Assembly: GCA_964542765.1 (NCBI GenBank)
Contig: CAZIVO010000033.1
Coordinates: 1-30,878, forward strand
Source: CAZIVO01 sp964542765
GTDB lineage: Bacteria > Planctomycetota > UBA1135 > UBA2386
Direction of reading: 5' to 3'
DNA length: 30,878 nucleotides
Shown here: positions 16,280 through 23,591 of the stretch, in pieces
How positions within the stretch are numbered: position 1 is the first letter of the stretch
How the letters are laid out: each line of letters begins with the position of its first letter
Translations under genes and position numbers: made by a program
The notes under the pieces: model-generated
What the model was told of the DNA's origin: nothing
The model's database searches: none
The model's input: the letters and a program-made list of their open reading frames with translations, nothing else

Positions 16280-18247
16280 CTACGGGAGCGGATTGGCGCG
16301 GGCCAAGAAGCCGGAAAGACCTTCCTCGTCCACGATCATCCGCACCTCCTCCCACCCCACGGCCGTCCCCCGGCGCACCGACTCCAGAATGCGGACGATG
16401 CTCAGATCCACTTCGGACGTCTGCCCCAGTTCCTGAACGCGGGTCCAGGCCATCGCATCGAAGAGGATCGCATTCGCTTCGGCAAAGCTGATCGATTCCA
16501 CGTCCGGCCACTGCCATGCGCCACCCCGCGAGAGCGCATCATTGACGTGGCTCATGATCAGAAAGCTGGCACGCCCCACCAGCTTGAGATTGCTCGGGCT
16601 GACACTGGTCATGGTGTTGCCGGTCACGCGACCCATCTTGGCCATGGTCGCGGTCGAGTGTGCATTGAGGAGAATCTTCAGGGCGATCTGTCGTCGCAAG
16701 CCCAGAGGATCACCAGCCGCACCAACAACGAGATCGACCGTCACATCAGCATCGGTGCGACAGCTCCGGGGTCGATCCGCCACGCACAAGATCGCCAGCT
16801 TCGCGCCCCGCTCGCGACACAGGGAACAAAAACGCTGGAAGTGCGATTCCATCCCCTGACACGCTTCGATCTCTTCGCCAACCAAAACGATGACGCCGAG
16901 GTCAGTGGGGCCAGGGCTGCGGCGTTCAATATTGTCCAGCGACGCGGAAAAGTCATAGCAGTGCCGCTGATCGTGGCCGGCCATCTCCAGACTCGCGAGC
17001 GCCGCCTGGCGCAGGTAGGGATCTTGCACCCTGTCCTCCAGCGGGCGGCGATAGACTTCCGGGTCGAGACCGCGAAACGGACGCCCGAGAATCCTCAGCC
17101 AGGCCTGATCAGCACTGTCCGCATCCGTCCAGACCTGGACCCAGCTACGTCGCGGAGACAGATCGACACGATCGAGGGGGAAGAGCCGGAAGGTCGGACT
17201 CCGCTCCGCGCAGTCGATGAACATGGTGAGAATGGCCTCACCGGCGAAGTAGGTCGCCGCACCGCCACGCCGATAGGTCATGGTCTCCATCTCGGTGAAT
17301 CTGCTGAGTTCCTCGACGCTGCCTGAGACAGCGGTCCTGGTAGCGGTAAAATCCGACAGCCGGCCGGCGATGCCCGGATCCCCCACGAAGCCGGCAGCCG
17401 CGAGCTCTTCCGCCGAGAGTTCCTCGCGCAGCAATCGATAAGCGGCCTCCTCGAGAAGTACGCCGAGCACGAAAGTCTCGATCGTCGCAGCCTGCGTGCG
17501 CGTCGAACCGGCGATCACCTGTGGCCCCGTTGTCAGGTTGATCGGCGTGATCGCCGGGTGGTCGAGGACCGACCGGCTACGCTCGAACGGTCGCAGGACC
17601 TCATCCGGATTGTTGTAGACGAAGTAAAGGTGACTGCGCGCATCCTCGAAGTCTCTCTCTTGATACCGAGCCGCCGCCGCCATCAGAGTGCCTATCACCG
17701 AAGAGGTTTCGCCCCCCTCGGTCACGCAAATGACAACATCGCCGACTTCGATCCCGTGGTCTTGCAACTGCAATTCGCCCAGCAGCGCAAGATCCTCGAA
17801 GCCTTCGAGGGAGGAGACCAGCGCCCGATCGGCTCCTGTCATCTCGCCGATCAAGGCACCGGCCCGATCCTTTCGCCCCAGCCTGGTCCAGAACGGTCGC
17901 CAGAAACCGCTCTCCATCTGCTTGACCAACCGGCCGGTCGCGCCACAACCGTAGAGATACACCCTGCGACCACCTTGCACACAAGCCACGATCGCCTCGA
18001 CAGCGCGCTCGAGATCGACCGGTGAGCGCGAAAGCTCGGCCAGACGATGCTCTATATCCTCATCGACTGACAGGATCGCACGCAGCCCCCCCTGCGTATC
18101 ATCCATGACTTGCGAACCCAGATCCCAGGTCCGGTCATGACGCTGCTCGGTCAGCAGATCATGCAGGTGGAACTCACGCTTGTTCTCGATGTAGTCGACC
18201 GACTCGGGACAGCGGTCGAGGTCCAGCAGTTGCAGAATCGAGGGCAC
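16280..18247 (-). CDS. Double-SIS protein of the MurQ/GCKR superfamily
   Basis: From a GTG at 18247 (GGGGGAGG about 10 bases upstream) this encodes 655 residues, about twice the size of MurQ and close to the double-SIS layout of animal glucokinase regulator GCKR. The first SIS unit has a MurQ-like N-terminal helix (LLTEQRHDRTWDLG, 31-44), the sugar-phosphate loop GCGATGR (100-106), glutamates at 112 and 148 that may match the MurQ catalytic pair, TEGGETSSVIG (177-187) and GPQVIAGSTRTQAATIE. The second unit ends with the MurQ-type helix NAHSTATMAKMGRVTGN and SPSNLKLVGRA. It may act on or sense MurNAc-6-phosphate or another phosphosugar. Because the start is GTG, the ATG at 18100 could be mis-called and would remove the N-terminal helix. 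The stop lies 20 bases from that of the convergent sulfatase fusion. Confidence 0.88.
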   Translation of the reverse strand: MPSILQLLDLDRCPESVDYIENKREFHLHDLLTEQRHDRTWDLGSQVMDDTQGGLRAILSVDEDIEHRLAELSRSPVDLERAVEAIVACVQGGRRVYLYGCGATGRLVKQMESGFWRPFWTRLGRKDRAGALIGEMTGADRALVSSLEGFEDLALLGELQLQDHGIEVGDVVICVTEGGETSSVIGTLMAAAARYQERDFEDARSHLYFVYNNPDEVLRPFERSRSVLDHPAITPINLTTGPQVIAGSTRTQAATIETFVLGVLLEEAAYRLLREELSAEELAAAGFVGDPGIAGRLSDFTATRTAVSGSVEELSRFTEMETMTYRRGGAATYFAGEAILTMFIDCAERSPTFRLFPLDRVDLSPRRSWVQVWTDADSADQAWLRILGRPFRGLDPEVYRRPLEDRVQDPYLRQAALASLEMAGHDQRHCYDFSASLDNIERRSPGPTDLGVIVLVGEEIEACQGMESHFQRFCSLCRERGAKLAILCVADRPRSCRTDADVTVDLVVGAAGDPLGLRRQIALKILLNAHSTATMAKMGRVTGNTMTSVSPSNLKLVGRASFLIMSHVNDALSRGGAWQWPDVESISFAEANAILFDAMAWTRVQELGQTSEVDLSIVRILESVRRGTAVGWEEVRMIVDEEGLSGFLARANPLP

Positions 18248-18333
18248 GGTGGGAGAGCCTCCCCCAGTCGAGACCTCCGCGCAAGAAATCGCTGCCCGTA
18301 TAGCTGAAGGGTCGGTGGCGGAGAGCAGCCTGC

Positions 18334-18558
18334 CTAAGCGCCCAGCTGACCGAGAATCTCGGCATTTTCGGGGAAGGCATCCCCCTGCTGACGCTTGTTC
18401 CAAAGTTCCTTGCCATCAGCAATGACGATGAAGTCACCGCCGCCACCGCGGATCAGTTCAATCTCGGCATCGGCGAAGGCCCCACGGAGCGCGGCATCCA
18501 AACTGGACGCCTCCGGTTCATAGTTTCAAGCCGTGCAATATTCGATGGTCACTCGCAT
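18334..18558 (-). CDS. SelW/Rdx-family selenoprotein with in-frame UGA (Sec11)
   Basis: Reading the minus strand from ATG 18558 and decoding the TGA at 18528-18526 as selenocysteine gives a 74-residue protein ending at TAG 18334. It starts MRVTIEYCTAUNYEPEAS, with the C-x-x-U redox motif in the exact place of CxxC/CxxU in the Rdx (SelT/SelW/SelH) thioredoxin-like family. The region after the UGA continues the family pattern: a helix with LDAALRGAF, the turn LIRGGGGDFIVIADGKELW, and a closing basic/PEN segment. A stop-codon artefact would not leave family sequence on both sides in one frame. A SECIS-like hairpin follows the UGA (see separate entry). Expected role: a small cytosolic thiol oxidoreductase. 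It lies 86 bases upstream of the double-SIS gene on the same strand. The AGGGGGT upstream is a possible ribosome site. Confidence 0.92.
18483..18516 (-). promoter_or_regulatory. Bacterial SECIS-like hairpin for UGA recoding
   Basis: Just after the UGA, GGCGUCC (18511-18505) pairs with GGAUGCC (18499-18493) around a five-base loop AGUUU, giving seven pairs with one G-U. Below it CGGA (18515-18512) pairs with UCCG (18488-18485), with four unpaired bases on the 3' side. The loop starts 21 bases after the UGA and has a G as its second base, as expected for bacterial SECIS elements bound by SelB. Confidence 0.8.
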
Positions 18559-18611
18559 GCCCGTGACGTTACCCCCTGAATCACTGGTAAGGCAACCGTG
18601 ACTCCCGACTC

Positions 18612-18719
18612 ATGACCACACCCATCCCCAATCCAACCTTCCAGGGCGAGGTTCACAGCGGCAATTCGACCGTCCACAAATGGACCGGGATCGCTAAGCT
18701 ACTTGCCGCCGACCGATGA
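18612..18719 (+). CDS. Possible 35-residue upstream ORF overlapping the AdoMetDC-like gene
   Basis: An ATG at 18612 opens a 35-codon frame whose stop overlaps the next start as ATGA (18716-18719), an arrangement that favours translational coupling. The peptide begins MTTPIPNPTFQGEVHSGN and has no recognisable motif. No good ribosome-binding site precedes it. It may be a leader peptide or chance. Confidence 0.25.
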   Translation: MTTPIPNPTFQGEVHSGNSTVHKWTGIAKLLAADR

Positions 18720-19534
18720 ATATGCTCAGCCCACATCATTTGGTTCTCGATGGCTACGGCGGCTACCGCTCCCGCTACGACGATACATCGCTGATCTACG
18801 AGTTGCTCGACGAGTTGCCAGCGGCCCTGAACCTCACACCGGCCATGCCACCGATCGTGCTGCCGTACTACAACGGCGTCACCCCCGACGACTGCGGGAT
18901 CTCGGCCTTCGTCATCCTGAACGGCGGCCACATGACGCTCCACACCTTCTCCTTTCGGGAGTGCTTCTTCGCCGACATTCTGGCACCGCAGGCCTTCGAT
19001 GCGGAGGCCGTCGAGAAGATCTGCAACCGAACCCTGCCCGCAACCCGGGTCGCCACTCAGATGATCGACCGAGACTCCGACGATCTGGATACCAACGGTC
19101 GATCCGAAGCAGACTTCGGACCTCATCTGATGATGGAGGTCGAAGGTTACTGCGGCCCGGATTCGATGGACGATCTCTTCGCCCTGTTCGATCGCCTGCC
19201 TGATCGAATCGGCATGACGCCGATCATGCGCCCTTGCATCCTCCGCTCACAACTCGCAGACGGCTCCGCCGTCATCAGCGCCATCACCATGATCGCCGAG
19301 AGTCATATCGCAATCCACGTGAACAAGGACGCCAGGGTGGCCTGGTTCGACCTCTTCTCCTGCTCTTTCTTCGAACCCGATCAGGTGGTCGCGAAACTGC
19401 AATCCTGTTTTCCGGGCGATCGTCACACCACGCGCCTGACGATCCGCGGCCGCAGACATCGCAGCGGCTGGACAAACCGGGAGTCAGCGAACCGCAGGAG
19501 CAAGCTCTGGTTGGACTGCCGACTGCCGGACTGA
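18716..19534 (+). CDS. Tandem S-adenosylmethionine decarboxylase-like protein, first copy degenerate
   Basis: This 272-residue protein holds two consecutive SpeH-type domains. The second (about 138-240) keeps the features of a self-processing pyruvoyl decarboxylase: AESHIAIH with the E-S cleavage pair (Ser196) and the histidine, then WFDLFSCSFF with the active-site cysteine. The first (about 8-120) has the same layout (HLVLDGYGG, LIYELLDELP, GISAFVIL, TLHTFSF). Its ESH position reads NGGH (69-72), and its cysteine strand reads FADILAPQ, so both catalytic residues are lost. The likely reaction is decarboxylation of AdoMet for polyamine synthesis. SpeD/SpeH homologues with other amino-acid substrates are known, so this is not certain. 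A basic tail of about 35 residues follows. No Shine-Dalgarno site is seen; coupling to the small upstream frame is possible. Confidence 0.85.
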   Translation: MNMLSPHHLVLDGYGGYRSRYDDTSLIYELLDELPAALNLTPAMPPIVLPYYNGVTPDDCGISAFVILNGGHMTLHTFSFRECFFADILAPQAFDAEAVEKICNRTLPATRVATQMIDRDSDDLDTNGRSEADFGPHLMMEVEGYCGPDSMDDLFALFDRLPDRIGMTPIMRPCILRSQLADGSAVISAITMIAESHIAIHVNKDARVAWFDLFSCSFFEPDQVVAKLQSCFPGDRHTTRLTIRGRRHRSGWTNRESANRRSKLWLDCRLPD

Positions 19535-19641
19535 TCTCCGGAAATCAGAGACATGACACCAGCGCCGGAGTGAGATCGGGCGACCTCGATGTTACAGGAT
19601 TCAGCCGTCACCCAAGCTTCGCCACTACACCAAGAAACATC

Positions 19642-20787
19642 ATGAAACTACCCGCTCTCCTTGCTGTCATCCTGGCGCTGGCGGCATGCCTGCCGGCGCA
19701 AACAACGCGCTACCGTGACATGATCTTCCCGCGGGCAGCCGTCCAAACCGATCTCATCTTTGGCTCGGCACTCAATAGCTACACGCAGAAGACCGAGATC
19801 TTGAAGCTGGATCTTTATCTTCCCCAGGGCGACACGGCCACTTCCCGCCCCGCCATGGTCATCGTGCACGGCGGCGGCTTCAAAAACGGTGACAAGGCGA
19901 CCGGGCAGTTCCGAAAACTCGCTCAGGACTTCGCCAGGAGAGGCTTCATCGCCATCTCGATCAATTACCGACTCCGCAAGAGCGGGTCCCTCGTCTACCA
20001 GAATGTGGTCGATGCCGCTCACGACATGAAGGCAGCCGTGCGCTGGCTGCACAAGAACAAGGTAAAGCTCAAGCTGGACCCTGACCGCATCGGCTGCATC
20101 GGCGGTTCCGCTGGCGCCATCACCTGCTGCGAAGCTGCCTACGTGCCGGGCGAGGGGAAAAGCGGCAACCCCGGCCATCCGTCTCGGCTCCACGCCGTCG
20201 TCGACCTTTGGGGATTCTTGTGGGACCCCAGCGAGATGGAGATCGGCGAAGCGCCGGTGATCATCGTCCATGGCACCAAGGACCCCGCCGTGCCTTATCA
20301 GCGCAGCATCATCCTGAAACAACGCGCCGATCTGGTCGGTGTGCCGGCGGAACTCCATCCCATCCAAGATGGTGGCCACGGTCCATGGGGAGATTACTTC
20401 TCCAAATACCACGCGCAGCACACCATCGCCTTCTTGTGGGAAAGCCTGAAGCTGGCACAGATCAGCGGGCTGGGAGCACGCTCGGGTTACCAGTCACCTG
20501 GGCGACTGACCATAGACAGCTACGGCATCGCCAAGGACAGCGTTGTGCTGATCGCCTCGGCTGGCCAATCCAAACTATCGCTGCCACCTTGGGGCATCCT
20601 CTACCTCGACATGCAGTCCTCCGTGCCCTTGCCGACTCTGCAGTTCGCCGCCAGCCCGCGGTTGCCTGCCGCGACAAATCAACTGACGATCCCCGGCGGA
20701 CTCAAGGGCAGTATTCACTGGCAGGCCGTGCAGTTCAAAGGCACCGCCCCACGCATCTTGACGAACGCGGTCACGACGAACTTCTAG
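19642..20787 (+). CDS. Secreted BD-FAE-type esterase with C-terminal surface-like domain
   Basis: From ATG 19642 this encodes 381 residues. The signal peptide MKLPALLAVILALAACLPAQ also fits a lipobox (LAAC), so it may be a lipoprotein. Residues about 40-275 are an alpha/beta hydrolase of the HGGG/BD-FAE esterase group: VIVHGGGF oxyanion loop, IGGSAGA nucleophile elbow (Ser156), HGTKDPAVP (Asp214) and GGHGPW (His246). The last 100 residues repeat the pattern of the surface domain in the other secreted enzymes here (LPPWGILYLD, LTIPGGLKGSIHWQAVQ, ILTNAV) but lack the usual FGxxC opening. The open frame upstream to 19234 overlaps the preceding gene and is not part of this one. Likely substrates are acylated or feruloylated polysaccharides; this is inferred from the family only. 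Confidence 0.9.
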   Translation: MKLPALLAVILALAACLPAQTTRYRDMIFPRAAVQTDLIFGSALNSYTQKTEILKLDLYLPQGDTATSRPAMVIVHGGGFKNGDKATGQFRKLAQDFARRGFIAISINYRLRKSGSLVYQNVVDAAHDMKAAVRWLHKNKVKLKLDPDRIGCIGGSAGAITCCEAAYVPGEGKSGNPGHPSRLHAVVDLWGFLWDPSEMEIGEAPVIIVHGTKDPAVPYQRSIILKQRADLVGVPAELHPIQDGGHGPWGDYFSKYHAQHTIAFLWESLKLAQISGLGARSGYQSPGRLTIDSYGIAKDSVVLIASAGQSKLSLPPWGILYLDMQSSVPLPTLQFAASPRLPAATNQLTIPGGLKGSIHWQAVQFKGTAPRILTNAVTTNF

Positions 20788-20828
20788 TTCACCGGCAAGC
20801 GCTGCTCACACCCCCCGTCAGAGGATGT

Positions 20829-21143
20829 TCAGCTGCTCTTTTGCGCCTTGGTGAAGGCGCGGTTCCGACCACGAAGAGCCTTCACGAGCGGGAACTTGAC
20901 CGTCTTGTCGCCCTTTTGGAGGATCACCACGCCCTTCTTGATGGCGCGGGTCGAGAGCTTGAGGCGCAGCACCGTGCCATCGGGGGTCAAGACCCTGACC
21001 GGCTGGATGTTGGGCTTGAACTTCCGCTTGCTACGGCCGGTCACACGGCGACCGACACCGCCCTTGGCCTTCGCCAAGCCGCGACGGCTGACTCTATTGC
21101 CAACCCGCGTGCGCCGACCGGTGACTGCACATCTTCTCGCCAT
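20829..21143 (-). CDS. rpmB: 50S ribosomal protein bL28
   Basis: This 104-residue protein has the bL28 start MARRCAVTGRRTRVGNRVS, a basic central region with FKPNIQPVRVLTPDGTVLRLKLSTRAIK, and a lysine/arginine-rich tail. It is longer than the roughly 78 residues of E. coli bL28, mostly at the C-terminus. Only one cysteine is present, so there is no zinc site. I chose ATG 21143; the longer open frame to 21245 has no family similarity. It follows pyrC by about 100 bases on the same strand and may share its transcript. Confidence 0.95.
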   Translation of the reverse strand: MARRCAVTGRRTRVGNRVSRRGLAKAKGGVGRRVTGRSKRKFKPNIQPVRVLTPDGTVLRLKLSTRAIKKGVVILQKGDKTVKFPLVKALRGRNRAFTKAQKSS

Positions 21144-21245
21144 CGCAAGCTCTCTTGTCGAATTCTCCGTAAAGGTGAGGGGCGAGGAGGATAGCGCCGC
21201 AGCCGACAGAGGCAAGGGCGACCCGGCAGGAAAAGTCCCCTCCAA

Positions 21246-22580
21246 TCACTGCCGGAAGACCAGCGGACGGCCACAGGGCTCCCCAATCGCTTCGTGATCA
21301 CGATAGACGGGTCGCCCCCGCAGCACCGTCACCACCGGCCACCCAGCCAGTTCCACACCCTCGTAGGGGCTGTAGCCGGCCTGAGACCGGAGCCACTCCA
21401 AGGGCAAGGGGATCGTGATCGAAGGGTCGACAAGCACCAGATCCCCATCAGCCCCGGGCTCCAGACGGCCCTTATCGGCAATCCCATAGACCTGAGCGGG
21501 GCCCTCGCAGGCTACCCGCAGAATGTCCTCGAGACACATCCAACCATCGCGCACGGCCGTCAACAGCAGCGGCAAGATCGTCTGGACTCCGGGGATTCCC
21601 GCCGAACTCTCGGGATAGGGCTTCGCCTTGTCCTCGGCGGTATGCGGAGCGTGGTCGCTGCCGATGCAGGTGATCGTTCCTTCGATGAGAGCTTCACGCA
21701 AAACCTCACGATGACGCCGGTCGCGCACCGGCGGGTTCATCTGCGCACCGCTCCCCCAACGCTGGTAACACTCCGGAGCCTCCAGGAAGAGGTGATTGGG
21801 AGTGATCTCCGCCGTCACCAAATCGCCGAGATCCCGCTCGCGGATCAGAGCAACCTCCTCGGCGGTGCTCAGATGCAAGACATGCACCTTGCGCCCGGTC
21901 TTCTCGACGATATCCAGCAGACGGCGAGTCGCCCGCAACGCGCACTCGACGTCGCGCACATCGGGATGACTACTCACCTCGGCCCCTGGTGACAAAGCAG
22001 CGTAGCGCTCCTTCAAGCGCTCTTCGTCCTCGGAGTGCACGGCAACGCGGCGCACGCCCGAGCGGAGTACGCGCTCGATGTTCTCATCGTCCGCGACCAG
22101 AAGATCGCCGGTCGAAGACCCCATGAAGATCTTCACCCCCGCACATCCTGGCTGGTTCTCCCATTCGCCAAGTTGCTCGGCGTTCTCGCTTGTGGCGCCG
22201 AGAAAAAAAGCGTGATCGCCACAGGCGCCGCTGGCCGCACGATCGAGCTTGTCCGCCAGCAAGTCCGGCGTGGTCGTGGCCGGGCGCGTATTGGGCATCT
22301 CCATGAAGCTGGTCACACCACCCGCGATGGCCGCCAGGGAACCCGTGTGAATCGTCTCCTTGTGCGTCAGGCCAGGCTCACGAAAGTGGACCTGCGGATC
22401 GATGAGTCCTGGAAACACCAGTTTTCCGTGCGCATCCAGCACAGTGCAGCCCGGCGGTGGCGACAGATCAGAAGCAACAGCCTCGATCCGGCCCTCGCGA
22501 ATGTAGATATCGAGCGGCTGATCCGTGGATCTACCGACGATCTCGCCACCCTTGACGAACAACTGGTCTGAGTCACCCAT
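21246..22580 (-). CDS. pyrC: Dihydroorotase
   Basis: This 444-residue enzyme catalyses the reversible cyclisation of carbamoyl aspartate to dihydroorotate in pyrimidine synthesis. It shows the class I amidohydrolase layout: an N-terminal beta segment, IDPQVHFREPGLTHKE (His65), MPNT (Asn97), the carbamylated-lysine strand AGVKIFMGSSTG (Lys150), VAVHSEDE (His182), VHVLHLST (His236) and IGSDHAPHT (Asp309). The usual H-x-H metal pair reads Q63-V-H65. I recall this DxQVHFREPG form from a recognised dihydroorotase branch, so I read it as a subfamily feature, not loss of function. The start ATGGGTGA overlaps the end of lgt by 8 bases, which indicates co-transcription and translational coupling. Confidence 0.94.
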   Translation of the reverse strand: MGDSDQLFVKGGEIVGRSTDQPLDIYIREGRIEAVASDLSPPPGCTVLDAHGKLVFPGLIDPQVHFREPGLTHKETIHTGSLAAIAGGVTSFMEMPNTRPATTTPDLLADKLDRAASGACGDHAFFLGATSENAEQLGEWENQPGCAGVKIFMGSSTGDLLVADDENIERVLRSGVRRVAVHSEDEERLKERYAALSPGAEVSSHPDVRDVECALRATRRLLDIVEKTGRKVHVLHLSTAEEVALIRERDLGDLVTAEITPNHLFLEAPECYQRWGSGAQMNPPVRDRRHREVLREALIEGTITCIGSDHAPHTAEDKAKPYPESSAGIPGVQTILPLLLTAVRDGWMCLEDILRVACEGPAQVYGIADKGRLEPGADGDLVLVDPSITIPLPLEWLRSQAGYSPYEGVELAGWPVVTVLRGRPVYRDHEAIGEPCGRPLVFRQ

Positions 22581-23535
22581 CGGTCACCTCGCTGCTTTCC
22601 GTCACCATCTCAGGCCTGTCATTGTGCTTCCACCAGATCAGCAAACCGCCACAGAGAATCATCACCATGCACAGAACCTGCCCCATGGAGAAGGGGCCGA
22701 GCACCGTGCCCAATTCCCCCGGACTGTCCTCGAACTGGCTATCCGGCTGGCGGTAAAACTCGACCACGAAACGAACCGCGCCGTAACCGATCAGAAACAA
22801 ACCACCGAAGACGCCCCTGCCGACACCGCGATCACGAGTGACGCGGTAGAACAGGTAGAGCAACACACCGACCAGCAAGCCTTCACCCACAGCTTCATAA
22901 ATCTGCGAAGGGTGACGGAGAGGGACATGCTCCTTGATCTCATCCCACTTGCCACCATCGATCGCCTCCTGAAGCTTGCCCACCAGTTCGTTCGCCGACA
23001 GAGAATCGCCGAGCCCCATCAGGCTGCGCGCTTTCGGATCGCTCGGGAAACGCATGGCCCAGGCCACCGATTCGTCGGTCACGCGCCCGTAGAGTTCACC
23101 GTTGATGAAGTTCGCGATCCGGACGAAGAAAATTCCCGGCGTCACCGCCAATGCCAAGGCATCTCCAAGCCGCCAGACCGGCAATCCCTGTCGACGAGAA
23201 AAAATCAGAGTCACGATGAAGACTCCCAGCAAACCGCCATGGAAAGACATACCGCCTTCCCAGACAGCGATCACCCGCCAGCTGCTCAGCAATTCGGGCT
23301 GGTAGAACAGGCAGTAGCCTGTCCTTCCACCCAGCAAGACCCCCATGACCATCCAGATGATCAGGTCCGGCACCCGCTCGGGAGCCAGGGGCAGAAATCG
23401 CGCACGGGCCAGACGCGTGAGGACATACTGAGCGACGAAGAAAGCCACCACGTACATCGCCCCATACCACCGGATCGCCAGGGGTCCCAGGCTGAAGATG
23501 ACCGGGTCCCAGTTCGGAAAAGCAATCTCACCCAT
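22573..23535 (-). CDS. lgt: Prolipoprotein diacylglyceryl transferase
   Basis: This 320-residue inner-membrane enzyme transfers diacylglycerol from phosphatidylglycerol to the lipobox cysteine of prolipoproteins. It has about seven membrane spans, the N-terminal PLAIRWYGAMY, the catalytic-loop GGMSFHGGLLG (His99), the Lgt signature VRIANFINGELYGR (138-151), and HPSQIYEAVGEGL. An insertion of about 45 residues (LMGLGDSLSAN...) lies between the signature and HPSQ, as in other long Lgt proteins. It is the first gene of an lgt-pyrC unit, divergent from the EboA gene by 56 bases. The lipoproteins in the left half are natural substrates. No clear Shine-Dalgarno site precedes the ATG. Confidence 0.95.
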   Translation of the reverse strand: MGEIAFPNWDPVIFSLGPLAIRWYGAMYVVAFFVAQYVLTRLARARFLPLAPERVPDLIIWMVMGVLLGGRTGYCLFYQPELLSSWRVIAVWEGGMSFHGGLLGVFIVTLIFSRRQGLPVWRLGDALALAVTPGIFFVRIANFINGELYGRVTDESVAWAMRFPSDPKARSLMGLGDSLSANELVGKLQEAIDGGKWDEIKEHVPLRHPSQIYEAVGEGLLVGVLLYLFYRVTRDRGVGRGVFGGLFLIGYGAVRFVVEFYRQPDSQFEDSPGELGTVLGPFSMGQVLCMVMILCGGLLIWWKHNDRPEMVTESSEVTDG

Positions 23536-23591
23536 GCCGGAACATTAACCGCGCTGGCGCCGCATGCCACAGACGGTACCCTGAAGGAACA

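Noticed and set aside
15612..16517. 301-codon minus-strand frame opposite the Kelch part of the sulfatase fusion.
   Set aside because: It is Gly/Ala/Arg-rich with no motif and overlaps both the Kelch/surface domains and the end of the double-SIS gene; a shadow.
18526..18558. Reading the SelW-like gene as a pseudogene ended by TGA after ten codons.
   Set aside because: Family sequence continues in the same frame after the TGA to a normal TAG, the TGA is exactly at the redox position, and a SECIS-like hairpin follows.
22380..22410. Gln in place of the first metal His of dihydroorotase as evidence of an inactive paralogue.
   Set aside because: All other active-site residues (His65, Lys150, His182, His236, Asp309) are present, and the DxQVHFREPG form is one I recall from a normal dihydroorotase branch.
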